A stretch of DNA of 64,000 nt from Punctularia strigosozonata HHB-11173 SS5. Taxonomy: Eukaryota; Basidiomycota; Agaricomycetes; Corticiales; Punctulariaceae. Location of the stretch: contig NW_006767446.1 of assembly GCF_000264995.1 (NCBI RefSeq), positions 358,669 to 422,668 on the forward strand, read 5' to 3'. Each line of letters starts with the position of its first letter. Position 1 is the stretch's first letter. The notes beneath the pieces are model-generated. The model was given only the letters and a program-made list of their open reading frames with translations, was not told the origin of the DNA and did no database searches. Made by a program: the position numbers and the translations under genes. Shown piece after piece: positions 11,034 through 23,360 of this stretch.

Positions 11034-12860
11034 CTATGAGAGGCAGCGCAGCGCGAGCACGCTGAGCGCGGCGACGAGTCCGCTCCGAGCGCCGAAGGAC
11101 CGGTGGGGAGGAGGAGCGGCGCGGCTTACCACCGTGACGCCGCTATCGTCGGGGGAGGTCGTGCTCGCCGCGGCGTCGCTCGCGGGCGAGCCGTTCGTCG
11201 TCGTCGTCGTCCCCGACGCGGGCGCGCTCGTGACCGTCGGCTGCGGCGTGCCGGGGAGGCTGTACGCGCGCACGTAGCGGATCTCGAAGTAGGCGTCGGC
11301 GTAGTTCGCGCCCGAGCCGATCACGTTGTCGTCGTACTGAAAAGAGAGAGAGGTTTGGGGGGTGTCATTTGTGGTTTTGTGGTGAGACGCGGAGAAAGAC
11401 CAACGCACGCAGAGGCCGGTGGGTCCGGTGCATCCGCTCGTGTTGTACACGGCGCCGATTCCCGCCCTTGATTCGCATCGCAGGGTGAGTCACATGGAAG
11501 TCAGGACAGGAGGAGGATGGGACGGACCAGTCGCCGCAGAGGGTGATGTCGAGTACGAGCTGTTGCGGGCCGAAGAACTCGGTGATGTTGCACGTTGAGG
11601 CCGGGTAGGACGCGGATGGGTTGCCGAAATCGGAGAGGTCGGTGATGCTCGAGGTCGAGTTGGCGAACGAGATGCTGGGCGGTACGTCCGCGCGCTGCGC
11701 ACACCCATATAGAGCATCAATAATCGAAACGAGTGGACGATTTGCATCGATTTTAGGATTAAGAAACGCACGCTCCAGAACCACATGCTGTTTTTTCGTT
11801 CGTCTGGGTTAGTCGAACCCCATTTTTGCCGAGGTGAAAAACATGCTAGGGAAAGCACGTACTAGATCCCGCTGACGTCGAACTGGGCGGCGAACACGCC
11901 GCCGCCGGCGCTTGCGAACCCGGACCCGTACGAGTTCTGCTTTGCCTCTGTGACGATGCAACCCGCCGGAGTGGAGCAGTCCGGGTCGCTGCCTGATCGT
12001 CCGAGCTGGTTTGGTGGTGTGCTGTGGGTGCAACCTGTACGCCGCGGGTGGTGAGCGATCAACCTCTTGGTTATCGGTGAGGGAGGGTGAACGAAGGAGG
12101 GGATAATTGATGGCGAGGCACGCACCGCCCAACGTATGGAGCGCCATCTGGTTGGCGGTGAAAAGGTTGACGCCTTCGAGGATATCGATCTCGCCGTTGT
12201 CGGGCCAGAGGGTACCTTTGGTCCAGAACGCGGGCCAGACCTGCGATCGGTTGAGGTTAGCATGGTAGCCCACACAAAACATATTCGTAGTCGGATGGAA
12301 GGGTGGTTCAACATGATTGAGACGGGAGGCGAATGGCGCGCAGGAGAAGGCGTGTTCGACATGTGGAAGGTGGACGTACCGAGCATCCGAACGGCATGTG
12401 CACCATGTCAATAATGAACAGGCTCCCGACGGGGTACGCTGCCTTGGACGTTATTCGCACCTTCGGACGGTCGCATGTCAGTACCACACCACCGGACAAT
12501 ATTTGCGTGCCGAGCACGTACGCTGTTCCTCTTATCGTTCCACGGGACGTTCGTCGTGTTGTCCACTTTCATGATGGCGTTACCCGCCTCGTTCACGAAG
12601 GCTAGGTGCTGCTGCGTTGCATTCGCGGCGTCCAACCACCATATATCCCCGTTCGTTAGGTTGTCCCAAGAGCCATAGAAGTCCCTGCATCGTAACCGAT
12701 CGCATCCGACGCAAGATATCGAGGTGAAAGAACTTGGTGCATACCATTCCGAGAAGAAGTCCGTCCCAGAGTACTCCTTCACGAGATCGTACGCCCTTAC
12801 GCACGCCAGAGAGCAGGAGGAAAGCAAGCAGAGCGCATAGTATACAATAGAGGTCTTCAT
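11034..12860 (-). CDS. Glycoside hydrolase family 16, secreted and GPI-anchored, 396 aa
   Basis: Nine exons fit in phase: 12860-12745, 12684-12522, 12460-12380, 12240-12126, 12034-11863, 11787-11772, 11694-11528, 11466-11409 and 11336-11034. The protein starts with a signal peptide ([20 protein letters not shown]). It carries the GH16 active-site motif GEIDILEG, in which the first Glu is the expected nucleophile and the last the acid/base. Flanking conserved sequences are VWPAFWTKG upstream and [13 protein letters not shown]-like sequence ([14 protein letters not shown]) downstream. A Ser/Thr-rich linker and a hydrophobic C-terminal tail ([16 protein letters not shown]) indicate a GPI signal. 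GH16 enzymes of this fungal type cleave or remodel beta-1,3/1,4- or 1,6-glucans at the cell wall. All introns are GT-AG. Exon 6 is only 16 nt. The gene appears intact. Confidence 0.93.
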
Positions 12861-15800
12861 CGGGAGAGTCGTAGCAAGGTCGTTAGATATCCGGCCGGTT
12901 CGTCCCCGAGAGGATGGAAGCAGAGTGAGCAACGAGCGCAGTCCCGAAAATCCAATGGTGCTCCCGGGACGGCACTCTGTCCCCGACTCCGTCGATGACG
13001 GAGAGGAGCCGAATAGGGCACGCTCGCCACGGCTGGGAGAGCGCGCGTGAGTCACGGGGTCACCACGTGGCCGCCACAAGCACATGTATGATCGCTTCGG
13101 CTTTTTCCGATCCTTCCTTCGGATTCGTCCTCTTCGTTCAACGTTCAACTATTGCCCGTAGTCCTACGTACTAGCGCTACTTATGACGTGTTTCTCTACA
13201 GTATATATGCTAAAGCTAGGCTTCAATGTTGAAGCATTTGGGGCTTCGACTGTGCCCACTGGTATCACCGAGCTAAAGAAACAGATTACAATCGGCAGGC
13301 TGTATTCGTGATAAAATCCGTGAGTTTCTCTAAACGCATCCCATACACACAGTATAGCTTACGGATTACTTCTCAGTGCTTTTCTCTACAGACAGTTTGT
13401 AGGCACGAGTAAATAACGGTCGGCGGGCATGGGTACTCCCCAAAAACTCACGCCGTGCACACGCGCTCTTGTCGCACCGAAGGATCGCCCACAAACTATC
13501 CACGACTTGATCTCCTACTGTGGCCCCCCTCGATCGTATCTGGATATCCTTCTAGTCTAAGAAGCATCGACACCCCGGTTGCGATCCACATCGTATTCAA
13601 ACGACACTTCTGCGATGTAGGACTTATCGAGACCATCATCATCATCATCATCGGACAGCATCGGACAGCATACACGAACTCATCGGCGCGGGATTGATGT
13701 CTTATATTGGCAGATGTTGACAGGTATAAATCGGCAGCCGTCGGTGGGCGCATATCGGATAACATGCTCTCGCCCACCTGTGTACCTTTGCTCCGACATC
13801 CGATACCCGCCGCCCCTGCGACACGCATGTTCAATAGACCTTGCACTCGCGCACGTCACGCACATAGACGAGGCATGATCCTTGGTATCCCAAGGATGCA
13901 TGCTCCGCCTGTGGCGTTATGGCTCGCGATTGGCAGAACAATCGCAGTATATGCCTCTTATTTTATCATAGGAATGAACTGAAGGCTGCCGTTACAATGG
14001 TTAGATTGGCCACCGTCACATCAGCACAGGCCGGTGAGCTCGAGTACGATTCACCGTGTCCCGTGTCCTTTACGTCACTATGCATATCACACAGTTTCGG
14101 TGTGCAAGGTGTAAATATCGACAATATTCCAACAGGGGTTCCAGGATTCGAACGCACACTCACATCCTCCCGATCGTGGGCGATCTCTTACCTCCGGCAA
14201 AATAGAGCGCGAACGTCGGAATTGATACGACCATTGCGACTCAAGTTTTTGACCCTGATACAAAGCTCGGACAGAAGGAATTATTCTTGGTATGTATTGC
14301 GCCGCTCGCAATATAGTCCGTTACGGTGCATGAGGCCTTCCATGTACGACACGTATCTCTTGGTAACGACGCGCAACATCGACCAGCGGTGCCGAATACT
14401 GGCTGCATCGAACATCCGAATATTGAATACGTATAATCAGATTTGTGAGACGGCGCTAAAACGTTGTCGTATGTACGCAAACCAAAGCCTGGGGACCTTC
14501 AGGGGGTGTTCCTGCAGGTACATAGCAACGCGTTCCGGGTCGTTCAGGGCCGCCACTTGCGCGCCGGGCACGAGACGGAAAATAATACAGAGGCTGCGCG
14601 GATATGAAGCCTCCGGTCTGGGCACAGGGTTGTCCGTGAGATATGTGTAAATGCTGGTTTTAAAAAGGGGTTGTGTATAATTGTCTCATTTTTTTTTGCC
14701 CATTGCAACTGAGGATATGTGACGAAAGGGAGCGCGTATATACGACACGGCTCCGACATGTACAGCGCCCGCACGAGTGTATATTGAACGCTTTGTGGAC
14801 GAATTGGCATGGTTACTGCGAAGGTTCCGTGAATTTCAATAGACTGGTGCGACTGTCGTGCGAACCGCGATTGCCTCGCTCGCACTGTACATCGTCGCGA
14901 CTTCTTGTCCGCAGGATCCGCCTCTAAGATCTTGATATACCGCGACGATGGCCCACTGAGATGATGTAAAGCGAGGTTATCGCTCCCATAACTTAAACCG
15001 CATGCGCACCACCTTGGAGGGGTATTGTGCATGCAGGCATGGAGCGCGTACTAAACATATATACCGTAAGATCACTTCGTCGCACTCCGAGCACATGTAA
15101 CACACGCCAACAAGCCGGTTCCGAGTCTTCGCGCCACACAGCTCTTACATCATCAACCTGATAAGTTCCAGAGGTACGTGTCATTCCACGTATTTGCATG
15201 AGATCAGGAGAATACAGCTTGAGCGCTGACCACCGGCAGATACGGCCAAACTCTTGGCATACGAGGTCCATGAAGAACATGGATGAAACGAGGCTGCGGC
15301 TCACACCCGTTTCCTGAGAGTAATTCTCCTATACGAGCTGTATCAAGCGTGCACATCAAATAAACGTACAACCTTGCTGCCATAGATCAGCGCTTGTGGC
15401 TGAGCAGTGGCGAGATATACAGCTCGTGATTCGGATCCGAGATTGACGTCGTTGGGCGATTCCACCGGCGATACCTTGTCGAATCACTGGATCGGCTGAG
15501 ACATGTTGAGAATTCTGAGGAAGGCCAAGCACCAAGTTGTGGTATGAGAGTGGATCATTCACCGTAAGTTCCGTATCGTATTGCTCTTTGTTCTGTCTAC
15601 AGTCTCTCTATCGCGGACGGAGCTCACTGTACGTGACGGCTTCATAAAATGGCATGTAAGATGATCAACGAGGATGAACTTAGAGGGCACAAACGGTACT
15701 GAAGAAGCATGGCATGATCGTGTCTAACCAGACCGGCCGGCTTCTGTGTGAGGATGCATCAGTCTGAGTCGCCGATGATCTCACCAGTGGGCCGCCGTCG

Positions 15801-16258
15801 TGATTTCTCTGCGTGTGCGCGGTGATAGCTACGGCCCACCCGGGCAAAGCCCCATCGCCACAGACCTAGAGGAGTGATTGCATCGCCAGTGAACGACGAA
15901 AGAGGCGAACGCTGGGCAACTGGGGAGCGACTCGCGTCGAAGGCGGAGACGAAAAGGCGTGATGACCACGTCGGGCCGAAGTGTGCCGAGTGCGAGAAGG
16001 CGGGGGCGCGCGAAGCACGAAATGTCTGAAACCGAGACGTCGGTGTGCCTACGGCGCCCTCCAAGGGTTCTGCTCCCTTGGGGGGCGAGGAGCGGCGGCG
16101 GCGAGGCCCACAACCCACCCACCCTTCTTTTCTCCTACCACGACGAGCAAACCCGCGAGCTCGCCGTCCCCGGCGACGAGCACCACCGATATTTGGCCAG
16201 GAATCCGCAACGAGCACCACCGTGACGCGCGCGCAGAAGCCGACGTCAGCCAAATGTG
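12861..16258. other. 3.4-kb spacer without a resolved gene
   Basis: The GH16 promoter should lie in the first few hundred bases (TATATA at about 13202). A short CATCAT repeat lies at about 13633-13650. Minus-strand frames at 15000-15560 give gene-like pieces (FMDLVCQEFGRICRWSALKL, and NDPLSYHNLVLGLPQNSQHV) that could be exons of an unidentified or decayed gene. I could not join or name them. The rest shows only noise ORFs. Confidence 0.4.
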
Positions 16259-19237
16259 ATGGCCGCGGTTTCGCTGCACAACGCCTTCCTCGCCACTGAT
16301 CCTTCCCGGCGGAGCTCATTTCGGTCAGAGCCCCCCTCCCCGGGCTCCTCGTCCTCGCACAGCCCTCCCAACAGTCGCCCGTTTCCCACCTACGGCGATA
16401 GCGTGCATCCCACGTTTGCCTCGACGGTCACCTATAGGCAGCCGCCCACGCATGAGCGGGACCCCCCCGCCTCGACCTCGCAGCACTCCCCCCCGCCCTC
16501 CTCTCTGTCGCACTACCGACCCAGCCACGATAGCATCGGACGCCAGACGACCGAGGCGCACACCGCGGAGTCGCATCAAGCGCTCCTGTCCCCGCGCTCG
16601 AGGGAGGCGTTCGCACGGGATCTTAATCTGGAGCGAGGGCAGGAGCAGGCGCGCGAGCCTGCCGCCGGGGGCGGTAGGGAAAGTCGACCAGCGGTAGACA
16701 TCGAAGGGGCCGGCGGGCTAAGGACGCAGGGCAGGCGTGCGGTACGGCGGAGGAGAAAGACGAGGTGGTTCCGGGTCGTATTGGAGGCAGTTATATGTAA
16801 GTTACGAGATCCACGTTCCGCGTCCTGCGCATATATGCGCCGTTTCTCAGCGTAGATAGCGCATACATGGCACCGATCGCTGCCGTGTATGCGTGATCGT
16901 ATGCTGTAACCATTTCAGCTATTGTAACCGTACTAACAAGTACCGATTCTCACAGGCCTGTGGACAATGTACACCGTCGCTCGCTACTTCATCGGCTCCG
17001 CCATCTACACCTCGCATGACAGGCATACGATTGCTTTCATCCTTGGTGCCTCGTCCTCCTTGTCTCTCCTCCTGTTCTTCCTCTCCGTTACACTCACTTA
17101 CTCCGACTTGTCCGCCTTATCGCCGCATACATCCGCCTATTTAATCACCTTTTTCCAATATTTTGCGAGTTTCTTCCTTCTCCTCCCCGCGATAGCGAAC
17201 TTCATACTGGTCTTCGTCTGGCATCATACATCTGATCTTGGAGAAAGCCTCGAGGGTCGATGCAACTGGGACCTGGATGTCGTGTGGACCGGCGTAGGAC
17301 ACACCTGTCAAGCTGGAGCTGCTACAGGTTGGGGAGTATGGCTGGTCCTTGCTGTAGTGAGGATGGTACTTACGTTGGGCGTACTCGTACGTCTATTCGT
17401 CCTTTGTCCCTCTTTCCTTGCCCTCGGCTCATGTATGTTGATTATTTAGGAGTTATATCGTTTCGTCTGGCACCTCACTCGCGGACCTTTATCGGTCGTT
17501 CCATCTACTCTTGCTGTATCAGCGGTCCACGTTCCTAGACGCATACGCACTACATCACAATCTCATTCTCATCGCTCATCTTTCCTCCCCTTCCTTTGGA
17601 ATCGCTCCACATCCACCATGCAGACATCTCCTCAACCTCACAACACGCCAACCGATCCATCTCCCGGTGGGCAGCGGATGGTCTCTATTGCCGCAGCGCC
17701 CGTCTCCGTGCCGAGAGTTCGCGACCCGTTGCTCAGAGCGACCTCGTCCCAGAGCATAGTTTCGGGGCAAGGTTCGGGAATCGGTCATATCCCGATACCA
17801 GACATCCCGGACAGCTCCACTAGCCCGCCGAGACGACCTCGGAAGTTGAGCAAGCGACGCTCCAGACGGTCAGCCAGGAGTCAGAGGGTCTCATTCTCGG
17901 GGTCGACGTCGGGAGGTTCACGGCCTCAGTCGCAGGCCATCAGCCACGACTCCAGCGCACCCGCTTCCGATCATGATCAAGGGAATTTTACCAGTAGCGC
18001 AGAGGCTCGTCATGCGGCCGAAGGTATTGGATCGGTGGAGGGATCCGGGTCACCAACACCGCAGCCGATCGCGGGGCCGTCCTCCTCCCCAGTTCCAGGG
18101 CTTTCGCATAGCCCGCCGGGCGGACTACTGGCTTCTCCGTCGCACGGGATGTCGGAGGGGCAACTGCAAGAGCTCGCCAACCAGTTCCGCGAGCTCGTGG
18201 CTCAAGTAACGAGGGAGACGGAGGCAGGCATGGTACTCGCGCAGCCGGACAGCCCGTCTCCTCATTCACAGGACTTGCGGCCTCGGGATCCGTTATACTT
18301 TCCCCAGTCGCCCGCTTCCACGCCCGGCTCTGCGCAGACGTCACCGAATCACACGCCCTCCCCCAGCGTGGATCGTGAGTCGTATTTCCCCAGCTTTCCG
18401 CAGTCGCTCGCCGCGAGCACGGCGATCCGGGCCATGGACGCGAGGGGGTTCAGGCTGGCGAACGGGGAGTGGGTGACGTACGAGGAGTTTGGCCTACTCC
18501 CGCCGGCGGAGCTGCTCCGGGCTCCCTCCCCACAGTCTGCCTCCTCCGGAGCGAGCAGCATCCTGCCCGGATCGGGGGAAAACGTGACGGGCGAGGATGA
18601 ACGGATACGGATCCTCGGGGCTTATATTCGGCGCATGCCTACCATTGAATCCTTCGGTTCTCGCGAAGCTTCGACGAGGGGTGCGAGAGGGCCCGGTAGT
18701 ATTTCGACGACGCAGGCCGGGAGCTTGAGCAGGCCGCCGACGAGGATGACGGCGCTATCGCTCACCCTCTCAGACGTCGGCACGGGCGGGCAGGGCAGCC
18801 CACCGCCCAGTCGCTCCAACAGCCTCAACATCCGCCAGGTCCTCGATGCGGCCGGCAACCCACCCAGCACGGCTAACTCTTCCTCGTCAAACGCCGACCG
18901 GGAGCCTTTCCCCTACTCGGGCAACCCCGACGATCCGAGTGGGACCGTGAGTGGACGAGACAGGAGTGGATCGGGGGGGAGTACGAGGAGCGCTATCAGT
19001 GTCGTCGGCACGCGGAGCATCAGCACGACGTATCTCACGGCGAGCCCTAGTCCTCTCGCCAGCCCGGTCATCAGCGAAGCGCACACCCGAACGTCCGATG
19101 GCCAGGCGAGCACGACAACGACAAGCACCGGCAGCGAACGGCATGCCGTGAGCTTGGAACCTATCACCGAAGCTCGGGGGTCGAGTGGAGATGCCAGCGT
19201 TGTTGGGAGGGCGTATCCTGCGTCCATGCCACCATGA
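16259..19237 (+). CDS. Four-TM membrane protein with long disordered tails, 918 aa
   Basis: The exons 16259-16796, 16956-17386 and 17450-19237 join in phase (introns 159 and 63 nt; the first contains a TACTAAC branch-point sequence). Residues 1-175 are Ser/Pro-rich and end in a basic patch (RRAVRRRRKTRWFRVVLEAV). Residues about 180-325 hold hydrophobic helices: TIAFILGASSSLSLLLFFLS, then AYLITFFQYFASFFLLLPAI, then GWGVWLVLAVVRMVLTLGVL, plus a weaker first segment. The remaining 590 residues are Ser/Pro/Gly-rich, with one ordered stretch near residues 595-625 (FRLANGEWVTYEEFGLLPPA). The basic patch before the first helix suggests a cytosolic N terminus. No transporter or enzyme motif is seen. 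It is probably a basidiomycete-specific membrane protein. Confidence 0.75.
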
Positions 19238-20024
19238 CCCGAGCCTATTCTGCCACTACAACATGACGCCTCTGGAAAACTCACCGAACGACGAAGAAAC
19301 GAAATGCAATGAAGCAACGTATACACGCTCACGACGCGCTGACGAATACGCATGATACCGTCGAATACCCCTTGTATTCGCCGCCGTCGCTCTCATGTTT
19401 TCGTTCAACTTTGCCACCTGGGACGTCGTCGGCGTAACTGCGAAGCCGGGTATAAGTGTCTTCCTCACTCTTCCACTAGAGCATTACATGCGCACCCCAT
19501 CTCGCCTCCTCCGCATCCACAATCCACAATCCTTGCCTGCTGGCTGTCATTTGTTTAGGCCTCCGGCGACCTTCGTTTCTATGCTGTAAAGCTGTTCGGT
19601 GTCGATATCTACTCTGGGGTTCTTGCTTTGCGTTGATCCGCATCATCAAGATGTTGGGCATGCGTTTTCGGACGGACATTCGACTTCTGTTAAATGAGAA
19701 GTTTCGTTCACTATCTTTTCGGACCTTACCCTCATCCACCATCTATTATATTCTGCCTACCATATTTGTGTGCTCCCTGCAACATCGAATGTACAGATAT
19801 ACACGTAGCGATTTTGCTGACAAAATGACGCGACTACTCGACTCCTTAAGCATATATACATGCCAGGATGCTTGCCTTCTTCGCATCGTTCGTATCAACT
19901 ACATGAGGTGGTATACTATACTAACGTACAATGAATGCGTGTGATAATGAATATGCTAATCTTCCTGAATGCTACGTGGGCGAAGGATTCGTAAAAAACG
20001 TGTCCGTGTGAGTACGGTGTCGTG
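19238..20024. other. Intergenic region between convergent genes
   Basis: The 918-aa gene (+) and the DUF6533 gene (-) converge here. A/T-rich 3' sequences occur, with no supported gene. Confidence 0.5.
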
Positions 20025-21719
20025 CTACACGCCCTGCTGGTCGTTGAACTGGTCCATTTCGACTATGTCGCGACGAGTGCGGACTTGCTGCTCCTCGAAG
20101 TTCGTGAGACGAGTACGGGTCGTCTCATGGCCATGCTCGAATCGGATACTGGGGAGCATCCCAGATATATTCGAGCATTCCGTCTTTGAGTAGTACGACA
20201 CCCGAACAGATATCATGAGGCGGTGGGCGAGGACTGCAGATAGTCCGACGGCATATCCGGTGGCCACCTCGTTGATGGTCGTCTACGTATGAATATAAAT
20301 CAGCGCATGACGAGCGTGTGCAAAGCGCTGCTTACGTGGTTAACCAGCCAGATCACCTGGTTCGTGACGAAAATGCCCAGAATCCTGTCATAAAGTGAGC
20401 ACCTGTCGATCGTTGCATGGCAAGGGACGACGTACGGGAAGAAGAACAGCGTCTGGTCTCGCGTGAGCAGCTGCATTAGACCACCTTCCATCCTACCTTC
20501 CCTCGAGTGCTGAAAGGTTTTGTACAGAGTGAACCCCAGAAGGATGCTGTCCACCGATACCCCAATCGTCCAGCCATATGCAATGAGGTGTCCATGGCGC
20601 ACGTCAGCGTCTGCGCATACGAATACTTCAGGAGCAGGATTGTTGGTCACTATAGCTTATTTAGCTCCGATTCCTGAGGTTCGAAAGGCCATAATGACCT
20701 ACACGTTAAACCCATAGGATGCTTGGAGAAAATTACTCCATAACCAACAGCCTCCATCGCAGTAAGCAGACAGAAGAATGTGGCAACTTTCTTAGTGCTC
20801 CCGTACATGGCCCATAACCGTAGCTCGAGGATCACTGTTCGTTGAATCAGATGATAGCCACTCAAGATAACAGAGCTCGCCCACAGTGAGTACTGATCAC
20901 TTGCAAACACAGGCCTACGGTGTCCCAAATGAAATAGTTCAAACCTAGGAAGTATGAGTTACTTGACTAAATTGAAGATATTGATTGTAGGACGAACATC
21001 TTCAGGGATTGTCGTATGATCCTGTTCAGCAGGCCGACGGCATATGACAAAGAAAGATCCGAGTTACGTACGTCTGAAACACCGGAAAGCTATGTTAAGC
21101 CGTGCTTTGTGCCTCCGATGGAATGCCGTACCTTGAATGACGGATGAGGGTTTAAGAAAACTAGAGGGACAAGAATTGAACATTTGCGAAGATGAGGTGG
21201 CTCTGAGCGCACCGATGCTGCTTGCACTAGATGCAGAGCAAGGGAATGTCAGCCGACGTCGCATGACCACGAGGTCGAGGCATGGACGCACAGATTGTAT
21301 GCACTGGAGCATCGATGTGAGCTGCCTCGAGTCTTCTTCCAGGTTACCTTCCACTTACAGGCTGTAGTACCGGCTCTGCGGGGGTATCGCATGTTGCTCG
21401 CAGCGATAAGGTACTGAATAGGTACGCACCCATATGAACAGGGTTTTGCCGAGCGACCACCGCTTGTTCTGTACGCGCGTGCCCGAGATGATCCCATCGG
21501 CACTCTGAAGGAATGCGGAGAGGGAAAATGCTCTCACCCAAAAGAAGTCGACCTGATTCGCAAGGTTCAGAGCGCCACGAAGGTAATACCTTGTGAGAGA
21601 ATTGTATGACTAACCTCGTCCGACAGCTGGTGAACTTCAGAGCGTCGACAGTGAGGGACCATGTGGATTGCCCCTGGCCTTCATGTACGTACCGTACTCA
21701 TACAGTACTATTATGAATG
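20025..21719 (-). CDS. DUF6533-type multi-TM protein
   Basis: Small exons on the minus strand spell the DUF6533 N-terminal signature, AFIIVLYEY, VHQLSDE, VDFFW and NKRWSLGKTLFIW, split by short introns (for example GTACGT...CTGAAG and GTTAGT...ATCAG). Downstream are membrane helices typical of the family, such as ILELRLWAMYGSTKKVATFF at about 20830-20770 and GHLIAYGWTIGVSVDSILLG at about 20600. Last come LSAVLAHRLMISVRVSYYSK and a polar tail that ends at 20025. This family is greatly expanded in mushroom-forming fungi and has no proven function; a receptor-like role has been guessed because of its multi-TM layout. The 5' limit is uncertain: the first exon before AFIIVLYEY was not resolved, so the upper coordinate is approximate. 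Confidence 0.75.
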
Positions 21720-23360
21720 CAGATACTGGATCTCGATCAGCTTGCGTATAAACAAGGAGCGCGAAGCACGGCATGACGTACGCTGGCAGGCCCTCTCTAC
21801 GTTCGCTTCCCGTATCGCCGATAGGTCAAATGGCATGAGTTTGCCAGCGCGTCGGGTGGCTATAGAGTGCGTATAAGGGTCATCCAGCAGGGTTAGCGCG
21901 TGAGGGGGTGAAGTAGGAGAGGGGTGAAGTAGGAGAACAAGTCGACGACAGTCAACGAGACTTTACATATTGAGGACACCCTCGAGAGTTACGCACACGG
22001 TGTTTAATTTGCTATGCGGACTTCCAGATTGCCGGCTGAATTATATGATTCTACGTTCCCGCCATCGGGAAGTATCCCTGAAATAGATCAATGTCATCCC
22101 CACGAAACTGAATGCTCTCTTACTGCACACCCTGTTCGGGAGCTCAATCTTGCAGGTGCTGACAATTAAAGTTCACATTGAGTCAGTATAACATGCAGAG
22201 GTAGTAAAAATGCTACTGGCGTACCGGTTATTATTGGTGCACAGAAAGAATCTCAGAAGTTCGCCCTGCGTAACTCCTGATCTCGCATAGCTACATTGTG
22301 TTGCCGCCGTCGTTCGTCTCGCCGAGCGCTAGCTTGTAGAATACGAGCGGAAAATAATAGGTGTCAAGAGCTCATTCAAGTGCCGATCGAGTTCGTATAG
22401 TCATCAATTCAATCCTCCACCGGAGGTGGGAGATCCCGGAAGAAGAGTACGTTTTACCTCCGCTCAGCCAATATTATAAAGAAAGAAGTTCGTGAGAAGC
22501 TTCCGTCCTATCAATGGGTCCAGACCATATTGACCGGTCAGTGCTTTGGCAGGAGAGTTTTAGGTGACACCGAATGGAGGGACGCCCAGGGACGGCCATC
22601 ACAGCAGATCTTGTGGCGCGGCAAAGCCTGATCGTCCAGCGGACATTTGGCGGGCATAGGGTCGCTAGAAGCTGTTCTGTGTGCAGGCGACATCGCGATG
22701 CTAGACACTGACATGCCGCGAGCGTTCCAAGCTTGGAAAGATGTTGTGGGTGTTGGTGTAAGCGCATGTCATTCCTGGACGGAACATATCCATGGAACGG
22801 GTGATGTCGCTGCCTATGTCTCTCTGTCAGCAATATGATAGCCGCTCTTGATACGTGATAACATACCACGTACGAGCTCCATCGCGCTGGTGTGGCACAA
22901 ATACCCCAGGTCGAGACTTCGTTGAGAGAAAGCGAACGAAAGAAGCTGCTGAGATGATCATGGCACAGGATAACTATGACTGCGATTAACTGCGGATCTA
23001 AGGCCTCCACCCTGATCATTGCTTCACGCATGCGACTCTGTGAGAACGGAGCAACGAGCGAGTAGGGTCAGATTGGCGTTCCTAATGACAGTAATGGAGC
23101 TATTGCTCGGCCAGCTATGTCACTATGCCACGACACGGGTTAGGCATCGCGCTTCTTGGCCAATGCATCCCAGACGCGTAACACCTTCATGACTCCGCGC
23201 GTAAGATATGCAAGCTTTCCGCTGGGCGTCGCAAGATGCTGCTCGCGCCGCCGCGAGAGACGAGTAAACTTCATCATCCGTCCGATATTGACCGTGACGC
23301 TCCGTCACAGGCTTTGGCGAAATACCTCCAACTGCCAGTATAAGGGTCAGCTGCGTATTA
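21720..23360. other. 1.6-kb spacer, no resolved gene
   Basis: The 5' exon(s) and promoter of the DUF6533 gene should lie at the left end. A 185-codon minus-strand ORF at 22474-23031 has no known motif and contains probable intron-like breaks. I see nothing else to support. Confidence 0.4.

Noticed and set aside
14130-14200. Sequence resembling a tRNA T-loop (GGATTCGAAC) on the minus strand
   Set aside because: The arms next to the loop do not pair and no matching D-arm, anticodon arm or acceptor stem could be drawn.
13919-14650. 243-codon plus-strand ORF between the GH16 and 918-aa genes
   Set aside because: No fungal codon bias, no motif, and Arg/Ser/Thr-rich composition of a chance frame.
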